Part shown: piece by piece, positions 10,282 to 19,921 of the stretch
Layout of the letters: the number at the start of each line of letters is the position of its first letter
How positions within the stretch are numbered: position 1 is the stretch's first letter
Assembly (NCBI RefSeq): GCF_000333035.1
Contig: NZ_BANU01000019.1
Span: 1 to 64,000, forward strand
Reading direction: 5' to 3'
Origin: Gordonia sihwensis NBRC 108236
Lineage (GTDB): Bacteria > Actinomycetota > Actinomycetes > Mycobacteriales > Mycobacteriaceae
Length of the DNA: 64,000 bases
Made by a program: the position numbers and the translations under genes
The notes under the pieces: generated by a model
Databases searched by the model: none
What the model was told of the DNA's origin: nothing
What the model saw: the letters and a program-made list of their open reading frames with translations, nothing else

Positions 10282-11754
10282 CTACCTCTTGGTGCGGTCG
10301 AGTCCCAGCTGGTCGGTGATGTAGAAGAACGGATCGGTCTGATCGCTGAGGCCGACGACGTTGGCCGCACCCGGACCGTACGCCGCGATCCGGACCTGCC
10401 CGCCGGTGTGCTGCTCCTCCCCCGGCTCGAGCGAGGTCCCGTAGTTGACCGCGATCGGGTCGCCGTCGCGACCGGTCAGCAGCCGGGTGAGTCCGGGCAT
10501 CGGCAGCTCCGGATGCGGTTCCACCACCTGGCTGGTGTGCGCATGGTCGCCGGTGACGATCACCAGCGTGTTCTTGTCCTTCTTCGCGAAGTCGAGCGCC
10601 TTGCTCACCGCATCCGACAACTGCACCGTCTCGCCGATCTGACCGCACGGATCGGCGTCGTGGTTGGCCTTGTCGACCGACCCGGACTCCACCTGCAGGA
10701 AGAACCCCTTGTCGTTCTTCAACAGGTCGATCGCCTTCTGAGTCATGTCTCCGAGCTTGGGCGTGGCCGAGGTGAACGCGGGATTGGGCGCGCACCGGAC
10801 CGGCGGCTGCTCGATGCCGTCCTTGACGGCGGTCGCCTTGTCCCAGATGCGCGGCAGGTTGCCGTCGGCGAAGACACCGAGCACCGGCTTGTCCTGGTCC
10901 GCTACGGTCACATCGTGCATCTCGTCCGCCGAGCGGACGATCTGATAGCCGCGCTCCTTGGCCTGCGCCTCGAGCGTCTTGCCCTGGTATCGGCCCGCCG
11001 TGGCCGTCTGCGCGAAGGTGGCCCACCCGCCGCCGAACGTGACGTCGGGGCGGGCCGCCAGGAGCTGTTCGGTGATCGATCCCGCGCCGCCGTTCTCGAG
11101 CGCGTTCTCCGGGCACTTCTCGGTGGTCTCCTTCGGGCCGTAGCACTTGCGCTGAGTCACGTGCGCCACCTGCACGGCCGGCGTCGCATCCTGCAGTTCG
11201 GTGGTCGTGACGTCTCCGGTGCGCAGGCCGTTGGCGCGGGCGATCTCCAGGATCGTGCGTTGCGGCACCCCGTTCACGTCGACGCCGACAGCGCCGTTGT
11301 ACGTCTTCGTCCCCGTCGACCACGCCGTGCCGGAGGCCGCCGAGTCGGTCGTGTAGTCGGGCTTGTGGGTGTCCTTGTTCAACGAGTACGTGGTGTAGTC
11401 ACCGCTCAGCGGAAGCTCGTCGATACCGGGGATCGCGCCGGCCGCACCCCACTGGTAGTTGCGAGCCAGGGTCAGTTCCTGGTTCGCGGTGCCGTCACCG
11501 ATGATCAGGATGACGTTCTTGGCTCCCGACTTCTGAATCGAATCGGCGATCGCCTGCGTCTGATCCTCCGCCAGCCGCCGGGCACCGCCGTGCACCGTGA
11601 TGTCGCCGGTTGCCGCGCGCGAGATGTCGACGTCTGCGGCCTTGTCGCCGTCGACGCCGGCCGAGCAGGCGCCGAGCACTCCGGTGAGTCCGAGAGCTGC
11701 TGCCGCGAGTGCGCCCGCCCTGCGGGCCTTCTTCTTCTCCAGGTTCTGAGCCAT
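10282..11754 (-). CDS. Alkaline phosphatase, lipoprotein
   Basis: A 490-residue phosphomonoesterase of the PhoA superfamily that releases phosphate outside the cytoplasmic membrane. The N-terminus has positive charges, a hydrophobic stretch and a lipobox LGAC (Cys about 30), so it should be lipid-anchored. The first metal loop IIGDGTANQ, the nucleophile region [16 protein letters not shown] (Ser about 138) and the later [15 protein letters not shown] and [10 protein letters not shown] metal motifs are all present. The ATG at 11754 was chosen because the signal peptide starts there; the open frame extends much further upstream without meaning. It is divergent from the lytS-like gene. Phosphate control is likely from the family, but I could not find a convincing Pho box. 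Confidence 0.93.
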   Translation of the reverse strand: MAQNLEKKKARRAGALAAAALGLTGVLGACSAGVDGDKAADVDISRAATGDITVHGGARRLAEDQTQAIADSIQKSGAKNVILIIGDGTANQELTLARNYQWGAAGAIPGIDELPLSGDYTTYSLNKDTHKPDYTTDSAASGTAWSTGTKTYNGAVGVDVNGVPQRTILEIARANGLRTGDVTTTELQDATPAVQVAHVTQRKCYGPKETTEKCPENALENGGAGSITEQLLAARPDVTFGGGWATFAQTATAGRYQGKTLEAQAKERGYQIVRSADEMHDVTVADQDKPVLGVFADGNLPRIWDKATAVKDGIEQPPVRCAPNPAFTSATPKLGDMTQKAIDLLKNDKGFFLQVESGSVDKANHDADPCGQIGETVQLSDAVSKALDFAKKDKNTLVIVTGDHAHTSQVVEPHPELPMPGLTRLLTGRDGDPIAVNYGTSLEPGEEQHTGGQVRIAAYGPGAANVVGLSDQTDPFFYITDQLGLDRTKR

Positions 11755-11938
11755 GAAAGGTATGCCAACAGCCGCATATGAACGGCCGTCGGCCTCGAAC
11801 CGAACTCCATTCGACGAGCGGGTGCCCGCCCGAGTCGATCCGGCGTACCGGAGGCGAACGCCCGGTGAATCCGCCTGCGGCCCGGCGATCCGGCGTCGAC
11901 CGCGAGACACGCTTGCTAGCGTCGATTCGTGATTGCGC

Positions 11939-13189
11939 ATGTCGGGTGAGTTGATCGCGATCGCCGTTCTCGGCGTCGCGCTGGCGACGGTCCTGATCGT
12001 CGTCGCACTGCGCACGCGCCGAGTGGTGAGCACACCCCACGAGCGCGCCGTGCACGACACCCTGCACACGGCGGCGCTGGCCGCCCGGCCGCTCCGCCGC
12101 GGTCTCACCGCCGAGTCGGCGGCAGAGGCGGCCGGCCCGTTGCGGGCGCTCACCGGCGCCGACGGACTCGCGCTCTACGACGCCGAGGGATCGCTCCTGA
12201 CCTTCGACGGCGACGAACAGCTGTGGACCCCGCCGATGCGCTCGGCGGCCGCCGCGCTGGCCGCCGACACGCTCGCGAACGGCCGCCACTGCGTGCAGCG
12301 AGATCCCGCGGACGGCGTCGGTCCCCTGCGCAGTCTCCTGGCCGCGCCGCTGATGGCCGACGGCATCGGCATCGGCGCACTGGTCGTGGCATCGGTGACC
12401 GAGCCCGGCCCCGGCCGTATCGGCGCCATCACCGAGGTCGCACGCTATGCGGCCAGCCAACTGCAGCTCGCCGAGCTCGACGCCTCCCGCGCGCGACTGG
12501 ATCGCGCCGAGGTCCTCGCCCTCCGCGCACAGATCAGCCCGCATTTCATCTACAACGCACTGAACACGATCGCATCCTTCGTCCGCACCGATCCCGACCG
12601 CGCACGCGAGCTGATTCTCGACTTCGCCGACTTCACGCGCTACTCCTTCCGCGCCGCGGGCGAGTACACGGTACTGGCCGACGAACTCCGCAACATCGAC
12701 CGCTACCTCACGCTCGAACGAGCGCGTTTCGGGCCCGGGCTGACGGTGAAGGTTCAGGTGGCACCCGAGGTCCTCGGCGTCGTCGTGCCCTTTCTCGCAC
12801 TGCAGCCGCTGGTGGAGAACGCCGTGCGGCACGGCCTCGCCGGGCGCCGGGACGGAACCATCTCGATCGTCGCGCGCAACGCGGGACCCGACTGTCTGCT
12901 GAGCGTGGAGGACGACGGCGTCGGCATGGATCCGGAACTGCTGCGCACGGGTGCGATCGACGCGCTCGACCCGGCCGGACCGCGGGAGTCCGACGGCGCA
13001 CACGTCGGACTGACGAACGTCGACCAGCGGCTGCGCGCGGCGTTCGGCAACGACTACGGCCTGGTCGTCGAGACGGCGGTGGGAGCGGGAACCAAGGTCA
13101 GCATGCGCATCCCGAAGTTCGCCGCGGGCATCCACGCCGGAGGCCCGGCCGCCGCGCTACGGTTTGACGGACGGGAGGAGAGCAGCTGA
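11939..13189 (+). CDS. LytS/BtsS-type sensor histidine kinase
   Basis: A 416-residue sensor kinase with a single N-terminal membrane helix (about residues 5-25), a GAF-like region (about 60-170) and a His_kinase/HATPase C-terminal half. The phospho-acceptor block is [20 protein letters not shown], typical of the LytS/YehU class, followed by the ATP-binding N box [11 protein letters not shown] and the G box VEDDGVGM. It starts at the ATG at 11939; a TTG two codons earlier is less likely. Its stop overlaps the start of the LytTR regulator by one base (ATGA). The short membrane region suggests an intracellular or membrane-proximal signal rather than a large outside sensor. Confidence 0.92.
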   Translation: MSGELIAIAVLGVALATVLIVVALRTRRVVSTPHERAVHDTLHTAALAARPLRRGLTAESAAEAAGPLRALTGADGLALYDAEGSLLTFDGDEQLWTPPMRSAAAALAADTLANGRHCVQRDPADGVGPLRSLLAAPLMADGIGIGALVVASVTEPGPGRIGAITEVARYAASQLQLAELDASRARLDRAEVLALRAQISPHFIYNALNTIASFVRTDPDRARELILDFADFTRYSFRAAGEYTVLADELRNIDRYLTLERARFGPGLTVKVQVAPEVLGVVVPFLALQPLVENAVRHGLAGRRDGTISIVARNAGPDCLLSVEDDGVGMDPELLRTGAIDALDPAGPRESDGAHVGLTNVDQRLRAAFGNDYGLVVETAVGAGTKVSMRIPKFAAGIHAGGPAAALRFDGREESS

Positions 13190-13977
13190 TGACCGACCTC
13201 ACCGTGCTCGCCGTGGACGACGAGATCCCGGCCCTCGACGAACTGACCTACCTGCTGAACCGTCACGACGCGGTGTCGGCGGTGCACAAGGCGTCCGACG
13301 CGACCCAGGCGCTGCGCGAACTCGCCGAGCGCCGGATCGACGCGGTGTTCCTCGACATCTCCATGCCGGGACTCTCGGGCATGGAGCTGGCGGCGGTCCT
13401 GGCCAACTACTCGGCGCCGCCGCCGATCGTCTTCGTCACCGCGCATGACGACCGCGCGGTCGAGGCCTTCGACGTCGGTGCCGTCGACTATCTGCTCAAA
13501 CCCCTGCGAGCCGAACGGCTCGATCAAGCGGTGGGCCGCATCCTCGCCTCCCTCGCCGGCGGCGAGGGTCCGGTCCGGACCGAGGAGCCGGACGAACCCG
13601 CCGACGATGTGATTCCGGTGGAGTCGGGCGGGATCACCTCGCTGGTACAGCGCGACTCCATCTCGTGGATCGAGGCGGTCGGCGACTACGCCCGACTGCA
13701 CACCGACACCGGCGCGTACCTCGTCCGAGTCACTCTCTCGACCCTCGAATCACGCTGGGGAGGAGCAGGTTTCGCACGCGTTCACCGTTCGTACCTGGTG
13801 GCGCTGCCAATGGTGACCGGCCTGCGGTCCACCGGGGCGTCGACCATGGTCCGGGTCCGGGCCAACGGCGCCTCGCCCGCGGTGGAACTGCCGGTGAGCC
13901 GCAGGCAGGTGCGCGAGTTGAAGGACCGATTGGTCCGTGACCCGATGCGGACCTTCCGTTCCGGGCGGGACGGCTGA
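13189..13977 (+). CDS. LytTR-family response regulator
   Basis: A 262-residue partner of the preceding kinase. The receiver domain (about 1-120) has the acidic pair near residues 10-11, the phospho-acceptor Asp in VFLDISMPG (Asp about 56) and the DYLLKPL lysine. The C-terminal LytTR DNA-binding domain (about 148-250) includes IEAVGDYARLHTDTGAYLVR and FARVHRSYLVAL. This family binds paired direct repeats. It overlaps the kinase by one base and is followed by two transporter modules in the same direction, which are the obvious candidate targets, as with BtsR and the pyruvate transporter BtsT in E. coli. Confidence 0.95.
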   Translation: MTDLTVLAVDDEIPALDELTYLLNRHDAVSAVHKASDATQALRELAERRIDAVFLDISMPGLSGMELAAVLANYSAPPPIVFVTAHDDRAVEAFDVGAVDYLLKPLRAERLDQAVGRILASLAGGEGPVRTEEPDEPADDVIPVESGGITSLVQRDSISWIEAVGDYARLHTDTGAYLVRVTLSTLESRWGGAGFARVHRSYLVALPMVTGLRSTGASTMVRVRANGASPAVELPVSRRQVRELKDRLVRDPMRTFRSGRDG

Positions 13978-13980
13978 TCC

Positions 13981-14400
13981 GTGGCGCCCGACTCCGCCCG
14001 TGAACCGACCCCACAGCGCGAACGCGTCGTCCTGTCCGAGCGGCGAGGCGCGCGCATGGTCCGCACCCGAGTGCAGGTGGCCGAGCAGACCGGCGTCGGC
14101 GAGCATCTGGTCCGCGGACTGGTCCGCGCCCAGTTGGCGCTGGCGCTGCGGCTCGGCGTGGCCGTCCTCGCGATCTTCGTCGCCATCCCGCTGATCGGCG
14201 CGACCGTCGAACCGTTCGCCGACGCGACGGTCTTCGGTCTGCGCCTAAACTGGCTGATCCTCGGCCTGCTGCCCCTTCCGCTCCTGTATCTGGCGGGTCG
14301 CCTGTACATCCGGCTGGCCGAGCAGGCCGAACGCGACTTCGTCCGGCTGGTGGACGCCGACTCCGACAGCGGCGACGACCCGGGCGGCGGTACGCGATGA
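13981..14400 (+). CDS. Small two-helix membrane protein upstream of symporter
   Basis: A 139-residue protein with a charged N-terminal third and two membrane helices (about 55-75 and 88-108), then an acidic tail. It starts with GTG three bases after the regulator stop and its stop overlaps the next symporter start (ATGA). In position and topology it resembles the DUF485-type small subunits that precede ActP-type acetate symporters, but its sequence is not clearly DUF485. It probably assembles with or regulates the symporter; that is inference from position. Confidence 0.78.
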   Translation: MAPDSAREPTPQRERVVLSERRGARMVRTRVQVAEQTGVGEHLVRGLVRAQLALALRLGVAVLAIFVAIPLIGATVEPFADATVFGLRLNWLILGLLPLPLLYLAGRLYIRLAEQAERDFVRLVDADSDSGDDPGGGTR

Positions 14401-16145
14401 TCACCGAGCACGTCGCGGCACTGACGGTGGCCGCCGTCCTCCTCGCGGCCCTCGGCACCGTCGCGGTCGGCGCCTACGGCGGACGCGGCTCGCGGTCGAC
14501 GTCCGACTTCCTGGTCGCCTCGCGCAGCATCGGCGCGGGATGGAACGCAGCGGCGATCGCCGGCGAGTACCTGTCGGCGGCGTCGTTCCTCGGCGTGGCC
14601 GGGTTGGTCGCCAAGTACGGTGCCGACGCGCTCTGGTATCCCATCGGATTCACCGCCGGCTACCTCTCGTTGCTGCTCTTCGTCGCCGCTCCGCTGCGCC
14701 GGTCGGGCGCGTACACCGTGCCCGACTTCGCCGAGTTCCGGCTGGCCTCGACTCGGGCGCGCAAGGCCGCGATGGTCGTGGTGATCGTGATCTGCGTGCT
14801 GTACCTGGTGCCGCAGTTGCAGGGCGCCGGGCTGACCCTGAACATCCTGCTGCACGTACCGCCGTGGGTCGGGGTCACCGCGACCGGACTGCTGGTGATC
14901 GTGAACGTGGTCGGCGCTGGCATGCGATCGGTGACCTTCGCGCAGGCGATCCAGTACTGGCTCAAGCTCACCGCCGTCGCGATCCCCGCGCTGGTGCTGG
15001 CCGCGGTGTTTCTGAACAGCCCGCAGCGCCTCGGCGATCCGCTGCCACCGCGGGTGTCCGCGGACACCACCGTCCGGGTCGACACCCCGGTGGAGGTGAC
15101 GGTGACCGACCCGGCGGGCGTTCGGGCGACCGGCGACGTGGACCGCGCCGCGGTCGTCGACCAGCCGTTGAGCGCGGGCACGCACCGTCTCGATCGCGGC
15201 GCGGTCATCGACCTCGCCGAGGGCGCCGCGACCCCGGTGGTGGCGAACGCGCCGCAGACCGGGTCGGCCTGGATGGAATCGGGCGGCGGCCTGGGCGGGG
15301 GCCATCCGCTCTATCAGGTGCTCTCGCTGATCGTGGCGACCTTCCTGGGCGCAATGGGCTTGCCGCACGTGCTCGTGCGGTTCTACACCAATCCCGACGG
15401 CCGTGCCGCACGGCGGACGGCGTTGAACGTGATCGCGGCGCTGGCGGTCTTCTACCTCTTCCCGACCGTCCTCGGCGCACTCGCCCGCGCGTGGGTCCCG
15501 CAGGTCCTGGCGACCGGCACCGCCGACGCCGCCGTCCTGCTGCTGCCCGCCTCCGCGCTGCACGGGGCCTGGGCGATCGGGCTGTCGGCGCTCGTGGCCG
15601 CCGGCGCCATGGCCGCCTTCCTCGCCACCTCGTCCGGACTGCTGGTCAGCATCGCCGGCGTGATGTCGACCGACCTGATGCCCCCGGGAGTCCGCAGCTT
15701 CCGCATCTGCGCTCTGCTCGGCGGGGCGGTGCCGATCGTGATCGCCCTCAACGCCGGGACACTGGAGTTGTCACGGTCGGTGGGCCTGGTCTTCGCGGTC
15801 TCGGCGTCCACGCTGTGCCCACTGCTGGTGCTGGGAATCTGGTGGCGCGGACTCACCGCCGCCGGTGCGATCGCCGGACTCTGCGTGGGCGCGACCACGT
15901 CCGCGCTGGCGGTCGGAGTAGCGGTGACCGGGGCGATCGACGAGGGTGCGGGCGCCGGCTGGCTGTCGGTGATCGCCGGGTTCCCCGCGGCGGTCACCGT
16001 TCCCCTGACCTTCGCCACGATGGTCCTCGTCAGCCTGGCCACCAGGTCGCGGATCCCGGCGGTCACCGGCGCGGCCTTCGCTCGGATGCATGTGCCCGAA
16101 CGGCTCGGGCTCGGGGTGGAACGGACCCCGTCGGCGCAGGACTGA
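14397..16145 (+). CDS. Sodium:solute symporter (SSS family)
   Basis: A 582-residue inner-membrane transporter of the SSS family with about 13 hydrophobic segments. The ligand-site region AAIAGEYLSAASFLGVAGLVAKYG and the later LPHVLVRFYTNPDGRAARR are shared with ActP/MctC monocarboxylate symporters. It has a long hydrophilic insertion (about residues 205-290, rich in Asp, Thr and Val) absent from the second symporter at 16668. It is translationally coupled to the small membrane gene before it. The substrate is likely a short organic acid such as acetate, propionate or pyruvate (family knowledge); which one cannot be read from sequence. Confidence 0.9.
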   Translation: MITEHVAALTVAAVLLAALGTVAVGAYGGRGSRSTSDFLVASRSIGAGWNAAAIAGEYLSAASFLGVAGLVAKYGADALWYPIGFTAGYLSLLLFVAAPLRRSGAYTVPDFAEFRLASTRARKAAMVVVIVICVLYLVPQLQGAGLTLNILLHVPPWVGVTATGLLVIVNVVGAGMRSVTFAQAIQYWLKLTAVAIPALVLAAVFLNSPQRLGDPLPPRVSADTTVRVDTPVEVTVTDPAGVRATGDVDRAAVVDQPLSAGTHRLDRGAVIDLAEGAATPVVANAPQTGSAWMESGGGLGGGHPLYQVLSLIVATFLGAMGLPHVLVRFYTNPDGRAARRTALNVIAALAVFYLFPTVLGALARAWVPQVLATGTADAAVLLLPASALHGAWAIGLSALVAAGAMAAFLATSSGLLVSIAGVMSTDLMPPGVRSFRICALLGGAVPIVIALNAGTLELSRSVGLVFAVSASTLCPLLVLGIWWRGLTAAGAIAGLCVGATTSALAVGVAVTGAIDEGAGAGWLSVIAGFPAAVTVPLTFATMVLVSLATRSRIPAVTGAAFARMHVPERLGLGVERTPSAQD

Positions 16146-16208
16146 CCGCTACCGTTCATCGGGCGGCGGCGACCGTTCACCGCACGGCCGCCATGGCTCG
16201 TCGCTCAG

Positions 16209-16240
16209 GTCACAGACGACATTCCCTGTGACTGTCGTCT
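16209..16240. promoter_or_regulatory. Nested inverted repeats upstream of DUF485-actP pair
   Basis: Two overlapping 7-bp inverted repeats lie in the only gap inside this cluster: GTCACAG-N10-CTGTGAC (16209-16232) and AGACGAC-N13-GTCGTCT (16214-16240). They lie 54-85 bp before the DUF485 gene, where an operator is expected. The binding protein is unknown; the LytTR regulator encoded upstream is a candidate. Confidence 0.45.
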
Positions 16241-16293
16241 CACTCATGCTTTGTGCAGCTACATCCCCGCAGCACACCAGCAAAGGAGTGATC

Positions 16294-16671
16294 GTGACCG
16301 TCACCGATCATGCCGCGCCGAAGGACGTCAGTCCTTCCCAGGACGAGTTCCTCGTCGCGCAGGCCAGCCCAGAGTTCCAGAGGTTGCGCACCGCGCTGCG
16401 CCGCTTCGTCTTCCCGATGACCGCCTTCTTCCTCCTCTGGTACGCGGGCTACGTCATCCTCGGAGCCTTCGCGCACGACTTCATGGCCACCCCGGTCTGG
16501 GGCAACATCAACGTGGGCCTCATCCTCGGACTGCTGCAGTTCGTCACCACGTTCGGCATCACATTCCTGTACGTCCGGTTCGCCAACCGCGATCTGGATC
16601 CGCAGTCGGAGGCCATCCGCGAGAACTTCGCGGACGGCACCTACTCGACGGCCGGAAAGGCGCAGCGATGA
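16294..16671 (+). CDS. DUF485 small membrane protein
   Basis: A 125-residue protein of the DUF485 family, the usual small partner encoded just before acetate symporters such as ActP. The conserved SPEFQRLRTALRRFVFPMTAFFLLWYAGYV and two membrane helices (about 40-62 and 72-95) are clear. It starts at a GTG at 16294, with AAAGGAG five bases upstream; the frame is open further upstream without support. Its stop overlaps the symporter start (ATGA), so the two are coupled. Its exact role is not known, although genetic context across bacteria links it to monocarboxylate uptake. Confidence 0.93.
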   Translation: MTVTDHAAPKDVSPSQDEFLVAQASPEFQRLRTALRRFVFPMTAFFLLWYAGYVILGAFAHDFMATPVWGNINVGLILGLLQFVTTFGITFLYVRFANRDLDPQSEAIRENFADGTYSTAGKAQR

Positions 16672-18296
16672 ACCACGTGCTCGCCGCCGAGACCGTCGGC
16701 AACCCGGCCATCAACATCTCGATCTTCGTCGCATTCGTCGCGGTGACCATGATCGTCGTCATCCGCGCCAACCGGAAGAACGCCTCGGCCTCCGAGTTCT
16801 TCACCGCCGGCGGCGGGTTCTCCGGCCCGCAGAACGGCATCGCCATCTCGGGCGACTACCTCTCGGCCGCCAGCTTCCTCGGCATCGCCGGCGCGATCGC
16901 CGTCTACGGCTACGACGGATTCCTGTACTCCATCGGCTTCCTGGTGGCCTGGCTCGTCGCGCTGCTGCTGGTGGCCGAACTGCTGCGCAACACCGGCCGG
17001 TTCACGATGGCCGACGTGCTGAGCTTCCGGCTCAAAGAGCGGCCGGTCCGCATGGCCGCCGCACTCTCGACCCTGGTGGTGTCGCTGTTCTATCTGCTCG
17101 CGCAGATGGCGGGAGCCGGCGGCCTGGTCGCACTGCTCCTGGACATCCACGACCGCACCGGACAGTCCATCGTCATCGCCGTCGTCGGCGTGCTGATGAT
17201 CGCCTACGTGCTGATCGGCGGCATGAAGGGCACCACCTGGGTGCAGATCATCAAGGCGGTCCTGTTGATCGCGGGTGCCGCGGTGATGACTTTCCTGGTC
17301 TTGGGCAAGTTCGGTTTCAACGTCTCGGAGATCCTCGGTCAGGCGCAGAACGCCATGGGCGATTCGGCGGACAAGGCCGTCGCCTCGCGCGACGTCCTCG
17401 CGCCCGGTGCCCAGTACGGCGGATCGACGATGTCGAAGGTCAACTTCCTGTCGCTGGGCCTGGCCCTCGTTCTCGGCACCGCCGGTCTGCCGCACGTGCT
17501 GATGCGCTTCTACACCGTTCCGACCGCCAAGGAGGCCCGCCGCTCGGTGGTCTGGGCGATCTCCCTCATCGGCGCCTTCTACCTGTTCACGTTGATCCTC
17601 GGCTACGGCGCCGCCGCGCTCGTGGGCCCGGACCGGATCCTGTCCGCCGCGGGCAAGGAGAACGCCGCCGCTCCGCTGCTGGCCCTCGAACTCGGCGGAA
17701 CGGTGCTGCTGGGTGTGATCTCCGCCGTCGCGTTCGCGACCATCCTGGCCGTGGTGGCCGGGCTCGCGATCACCGCCTCGGCATCGTTCGCCCATGACAT
17801 CTACGCGTCGGTCATCAAGCGCGGCAAGGCATCCGAGGACGATCAGGTGCGAGTCTCGCGTCGCTGCATCGTGGTGCTCGGCGTGGTCAGCATCATCCTC
17901 GGCATCCTCGCCAACGGTCAGAACATCGCCTTCCTCGTCGCGCTGGCGTTCGCGGTCGCGGCGTCGGCGAACCTGCCGACCATCGTGTACTCGCTCTACT
18001 GGAAGCGGTTCAACACCCGCGGCGCACTGTGGAGCATGTACGGCGGCCTGATCTCGTGCATCGTCCTGATCGTCTTCTCCCCCGCCGTCTCCGGCGGCGC
18101 CAAGGCGATGATCCCCGGAGCCGACTTCGCCTGGTTCCCGCTGTCGAATCCCGGCATCGTGTCGATCCCGCTGGCCTTCGTGCTCGGCATCGTCGGGACG
18201 CTGACGTCGCCCGACCGCGGCCGGCCCGGCCGCAACGCCGAGATGGAGGTCCGTTCGCTCACCGGAGTGGGCGCCGAAGGCGCACTCGCTCACTGA
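16668..18296 (+). CDS. Cation/acetate-type monocarboxylate symporter (ActP/MctC)
   Basis: A 542-residue SSS-family transporter with about 13 membrane segments. The blocks [37 protein letters not shown] and GLPHVLMRFYTVPTAKEARRS match the ActP/MctC group that takes up acetate, propionate or pyruvate with a cation. It is coupled to the DUF485 gene by an ATGA overlap. A strong hairpin follows the stop. Together with the symporter at 14397 it forms a duplicated transport module behind a LytS/LytTR system. The substrate is inferred from the family. Confidence 0.93.
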   Translation: MNHVLAAETVGNPAINISIFVAFVAVTMIVVIRANRKNASASEFFTAGGGFSGPQNGIAISGDYLSAASFLGIAGAIAVYGYDGFLYSIGFLVAWLVALLLVAELLRNTGRFTMADVLSFRLKERPVRMAAALSTLVVSLFYLLAQMAGAGGLVALLLDIHDRTGQSIVIAVVGVLMIAYVLIGGMKGTTWVQIIKAVLLIAGAAVMTFLVLGKFGFNVSEILGQAQNAMGDSADKAVASRDVLAPGAQYGGSTMSKVNFLSLGLALVLGTAGLPHVLMRFYTVPTAKEARRSVVWAISLIGAFYLFTLILGYGAAALVGPDRILSAAGKENAAAPLLALELGGTVLLGVISAVAFATILAVVAGLAITASASFAHDIYASVIKRGKASEDDQVRVSRRCIVVLGVVSIILGILANGQNIAFLVALAFAVAASANLPTIVYSLYWKRFNTRGALWSMYGGLISCIVLIVFSPAVSGGAKAMIPGADFAWFPLSNPGIVSIPLAFVLGIVGTLTSPDRGRPGRNAEMEVRSLTGVGAEGALAH

Positions 18297-18305
18297 CCCC
18301 CGATA

Positions 18306-18343
18306 CGCACTGTGCCCCGTCCGCAAGGGCGGGGCACAGTGCG
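18306..18343. terminator. Terminator after the symporter operon
   Basis: A perfect 14-bp stem (18306-18319 with 18330-18343) with a 10-nt loop begins 10 bp after the actP-type stop codon. It also faces the end of the convergent amidase gene. Confidence 0.82.
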
Positions 18344-18388
18344 TTCGGCGTGGGCCGCGTTCGGCGTGGGCCGCGTTCGGCGTGGGCG
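18341..18388. repeat. Three tandem copies of a 16-bp unit
   Basis: GCGTTCGGCGTGGGCC occurs three times head to tail (18341-18356, 18357-18372, 18373-18388; the last copy ends in G instead of C). It lies in the gap between the terminator and the amidase stop. It may be a slippage product; no function is visible. Confidence 0.8.
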
Positions 18389-18415
18389 GAGACATGGGCG
18401 GAGACGCCCGGTGGA

Positions 18416-19822
18416 TCAGTCCTGGATGCGGGCGAACGGCCGGGCGGCCTCGAGTTCGAAGGCGAGTTCGAGCAGTGTGCGCTCGCCTCCGAGGTCGGCC
18501 GAGAAGTGCATCCCGAGCGGCAGACCGTTCGCACTCCGGCCGAGCGGCAGCGTGATGGCCGGGGTGCCGCTGCTGTTGTTCGCGGGGGTGAAGGCGACGT
18601 AGTCGACGAGCCGGGCGAAGATCTCGTCGAAGTCGCCGTCCGGCGCCAGGTAGCCGATCTCCGGCACGGCGTGCGCGAGCGTCGGCGAGAGGATGACGTC
18701 GTACCCCTCGAACGCGCTGCGGAATCTCGCCGTCGCCCGCTTGAGCCCCATCACCGACGCCGGCAGGCGGTAGAAGTGCTTGAGGAAGGCCGCCGACAAC
18801 CCCTTGGTGAACGGGTCCAGTCGCGAGCGGTCGAATCCCTTGCCCACCGACCTGCCGCCCATGCGATCGATGCCGAACGCCAGCAGCGCCCAGTAGTCGG
18901 TGAACTGGGCGATGTACGAGCGGTCGACGGGCATCGGAACCGATTCCACGCGGTGCCCGAGCGATTCGAGCAGTTCGACGGTCGCCGCCAGCTCGCGATC
19001 GGTGTCGTCGTCCAGGAGCCGGCCGGTCAGAGGCGTGTTGATCAGTGCGACGCGGAGCCGCGCCCGGCCCGGACCTTCGACCAGGCCGATCGGCGGCAGC
19101 GAGGCGACCTCCCGCTGCCGTTCCAGATCCGCGTAGTAGTGCGCGGTGTCGCGAACCGACCGCGTGACGACGCCGTTGCTCACCAGGTCGATCGGCAGGC
19201 CGTGCATCTGCTTGGCCTGCGCCACCCGCCCCCGCGTGGGTTTGAGACCGACCAGCCCACACGCCGCCGCGGGGATGCGGATGGAGCCGCCGCCGTCGTT
19301 GGCGTGCGCGATCGGCACCGCCCCCGCCGCGACCAGCGCCGCGGCACCGCCCGACGACGCACCGCAGGAGTAGTCGGTGTCCCACGGATTGCGGGTCGGC
19401 GGCCGGTCGGCGAACTCGGTGGTCGCGGTGAGACCGAAGGCCGGCATCGTCGATGCACCGAGGATGTTCAGCCCCGTGCCGACGAGCTCACGCGTCACGG
19501 CCTCGTCCGCGCGCGCGGGGACGTTCGCCACCGCCGCCGAACCGTGGAGCGTCGGGATCCCTGCGAAATCGGTGTTGTTCTTGATCAGCGAGGGCACACC
19601 GGCGAACACGCCGGTGAAGTCGTCGGCCTCCGCCCGCGCCAACGCGCGTTCCCGATCGTCGACGGCCACCGCCGACAGTCGCGGCTCCACCGCGTCGATC
19701 CGGGCGAGCGCGGCACGCGCCGCCTCGGCGGCCGAGATCGCTCCGGAGGCGATGGACGCGGCCAGCCCGACCGCGTCGAGGTCACCGAGGCAGTCGTCGG
19801 CGAATGAGTGAACGTGTTTCAT
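18416..19822 (-). CDS. Amidase (amidase signature family)
   Basis: A 468-residue amidase-signature enzyme that hydrolyses a carboxylic amide. The Ser-cis-Ser-Lys triad regions are visible: lysine in VPSLIKNNTDFAG, the signature CGASSGGAAALVAAGAVPIAHANDGGGSIRIPA, and the conserved CGLVGLKPTRGR. There is no signal peptide. The start is the ATG at 19822; the frame continues for over 1 kb upstream but only antisense to the acyl-CoA dehydrogenase gene. It is divergent from the acyl-CoA dehydrogenase pair with 99 bp between the starts, so the two may share regulation. The substrate is unknown. Confidence 0.92.
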   Translation of the reverse strand: MKHVHSFADDCLGDLDAVGLAASIASGAISAAEAARAALARIDAVEPRLSAVAVDDRERALARAEADDFTGVFAGVPSLIKNNTDFAGIPTLHGSAAVANVPARADEAVTRELVGTGLNILGASTMPAFGLTATTEFADRPPTRNPWDTDYSCGASSGGAAALVAAGAVPIAHANDGGGSIRIPAAACGLVGLKPTRGRVAQAKQMHGLPIDLVSNGVVTRSVRDTAHYYADLERQREVASLPPIGLVEGPGRARLRVALINTPLTGRLLDDDTDRELAATVELLESLGHRVESVPMPVDRSYIAQFTDYWALLAFGIDRMGGRSVGKGFDRSRLDPFTKGLSAAFLKHFYRLPASVMGLKRATARFRSAFEGYDVILSPTLAHAVPEIGYLAPDGDFDEIFARLVDYVAFTPANNSSGTPAITLPLGRSANGLPLGMHFSADLGGERTLLELAFELEAARPFARIQD

Positions 19823-19921
19823 GCCGATCACGCTAGCCGAGGCCGCCCGCCTCCGGCCCCCGCCCGAGTCAACTCGCGCGAGCCCTTCTCCCGACCCGGC
19901 CGAGCGGGTAAGACTACAGAG

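Noticed and set aside
10282..12153. Longer alkaline phosphatase start at 12153
   Set aside because: The signal peptide and lipobox begin at 11754; the upstream frame is antisense to the sensor kinase gene.
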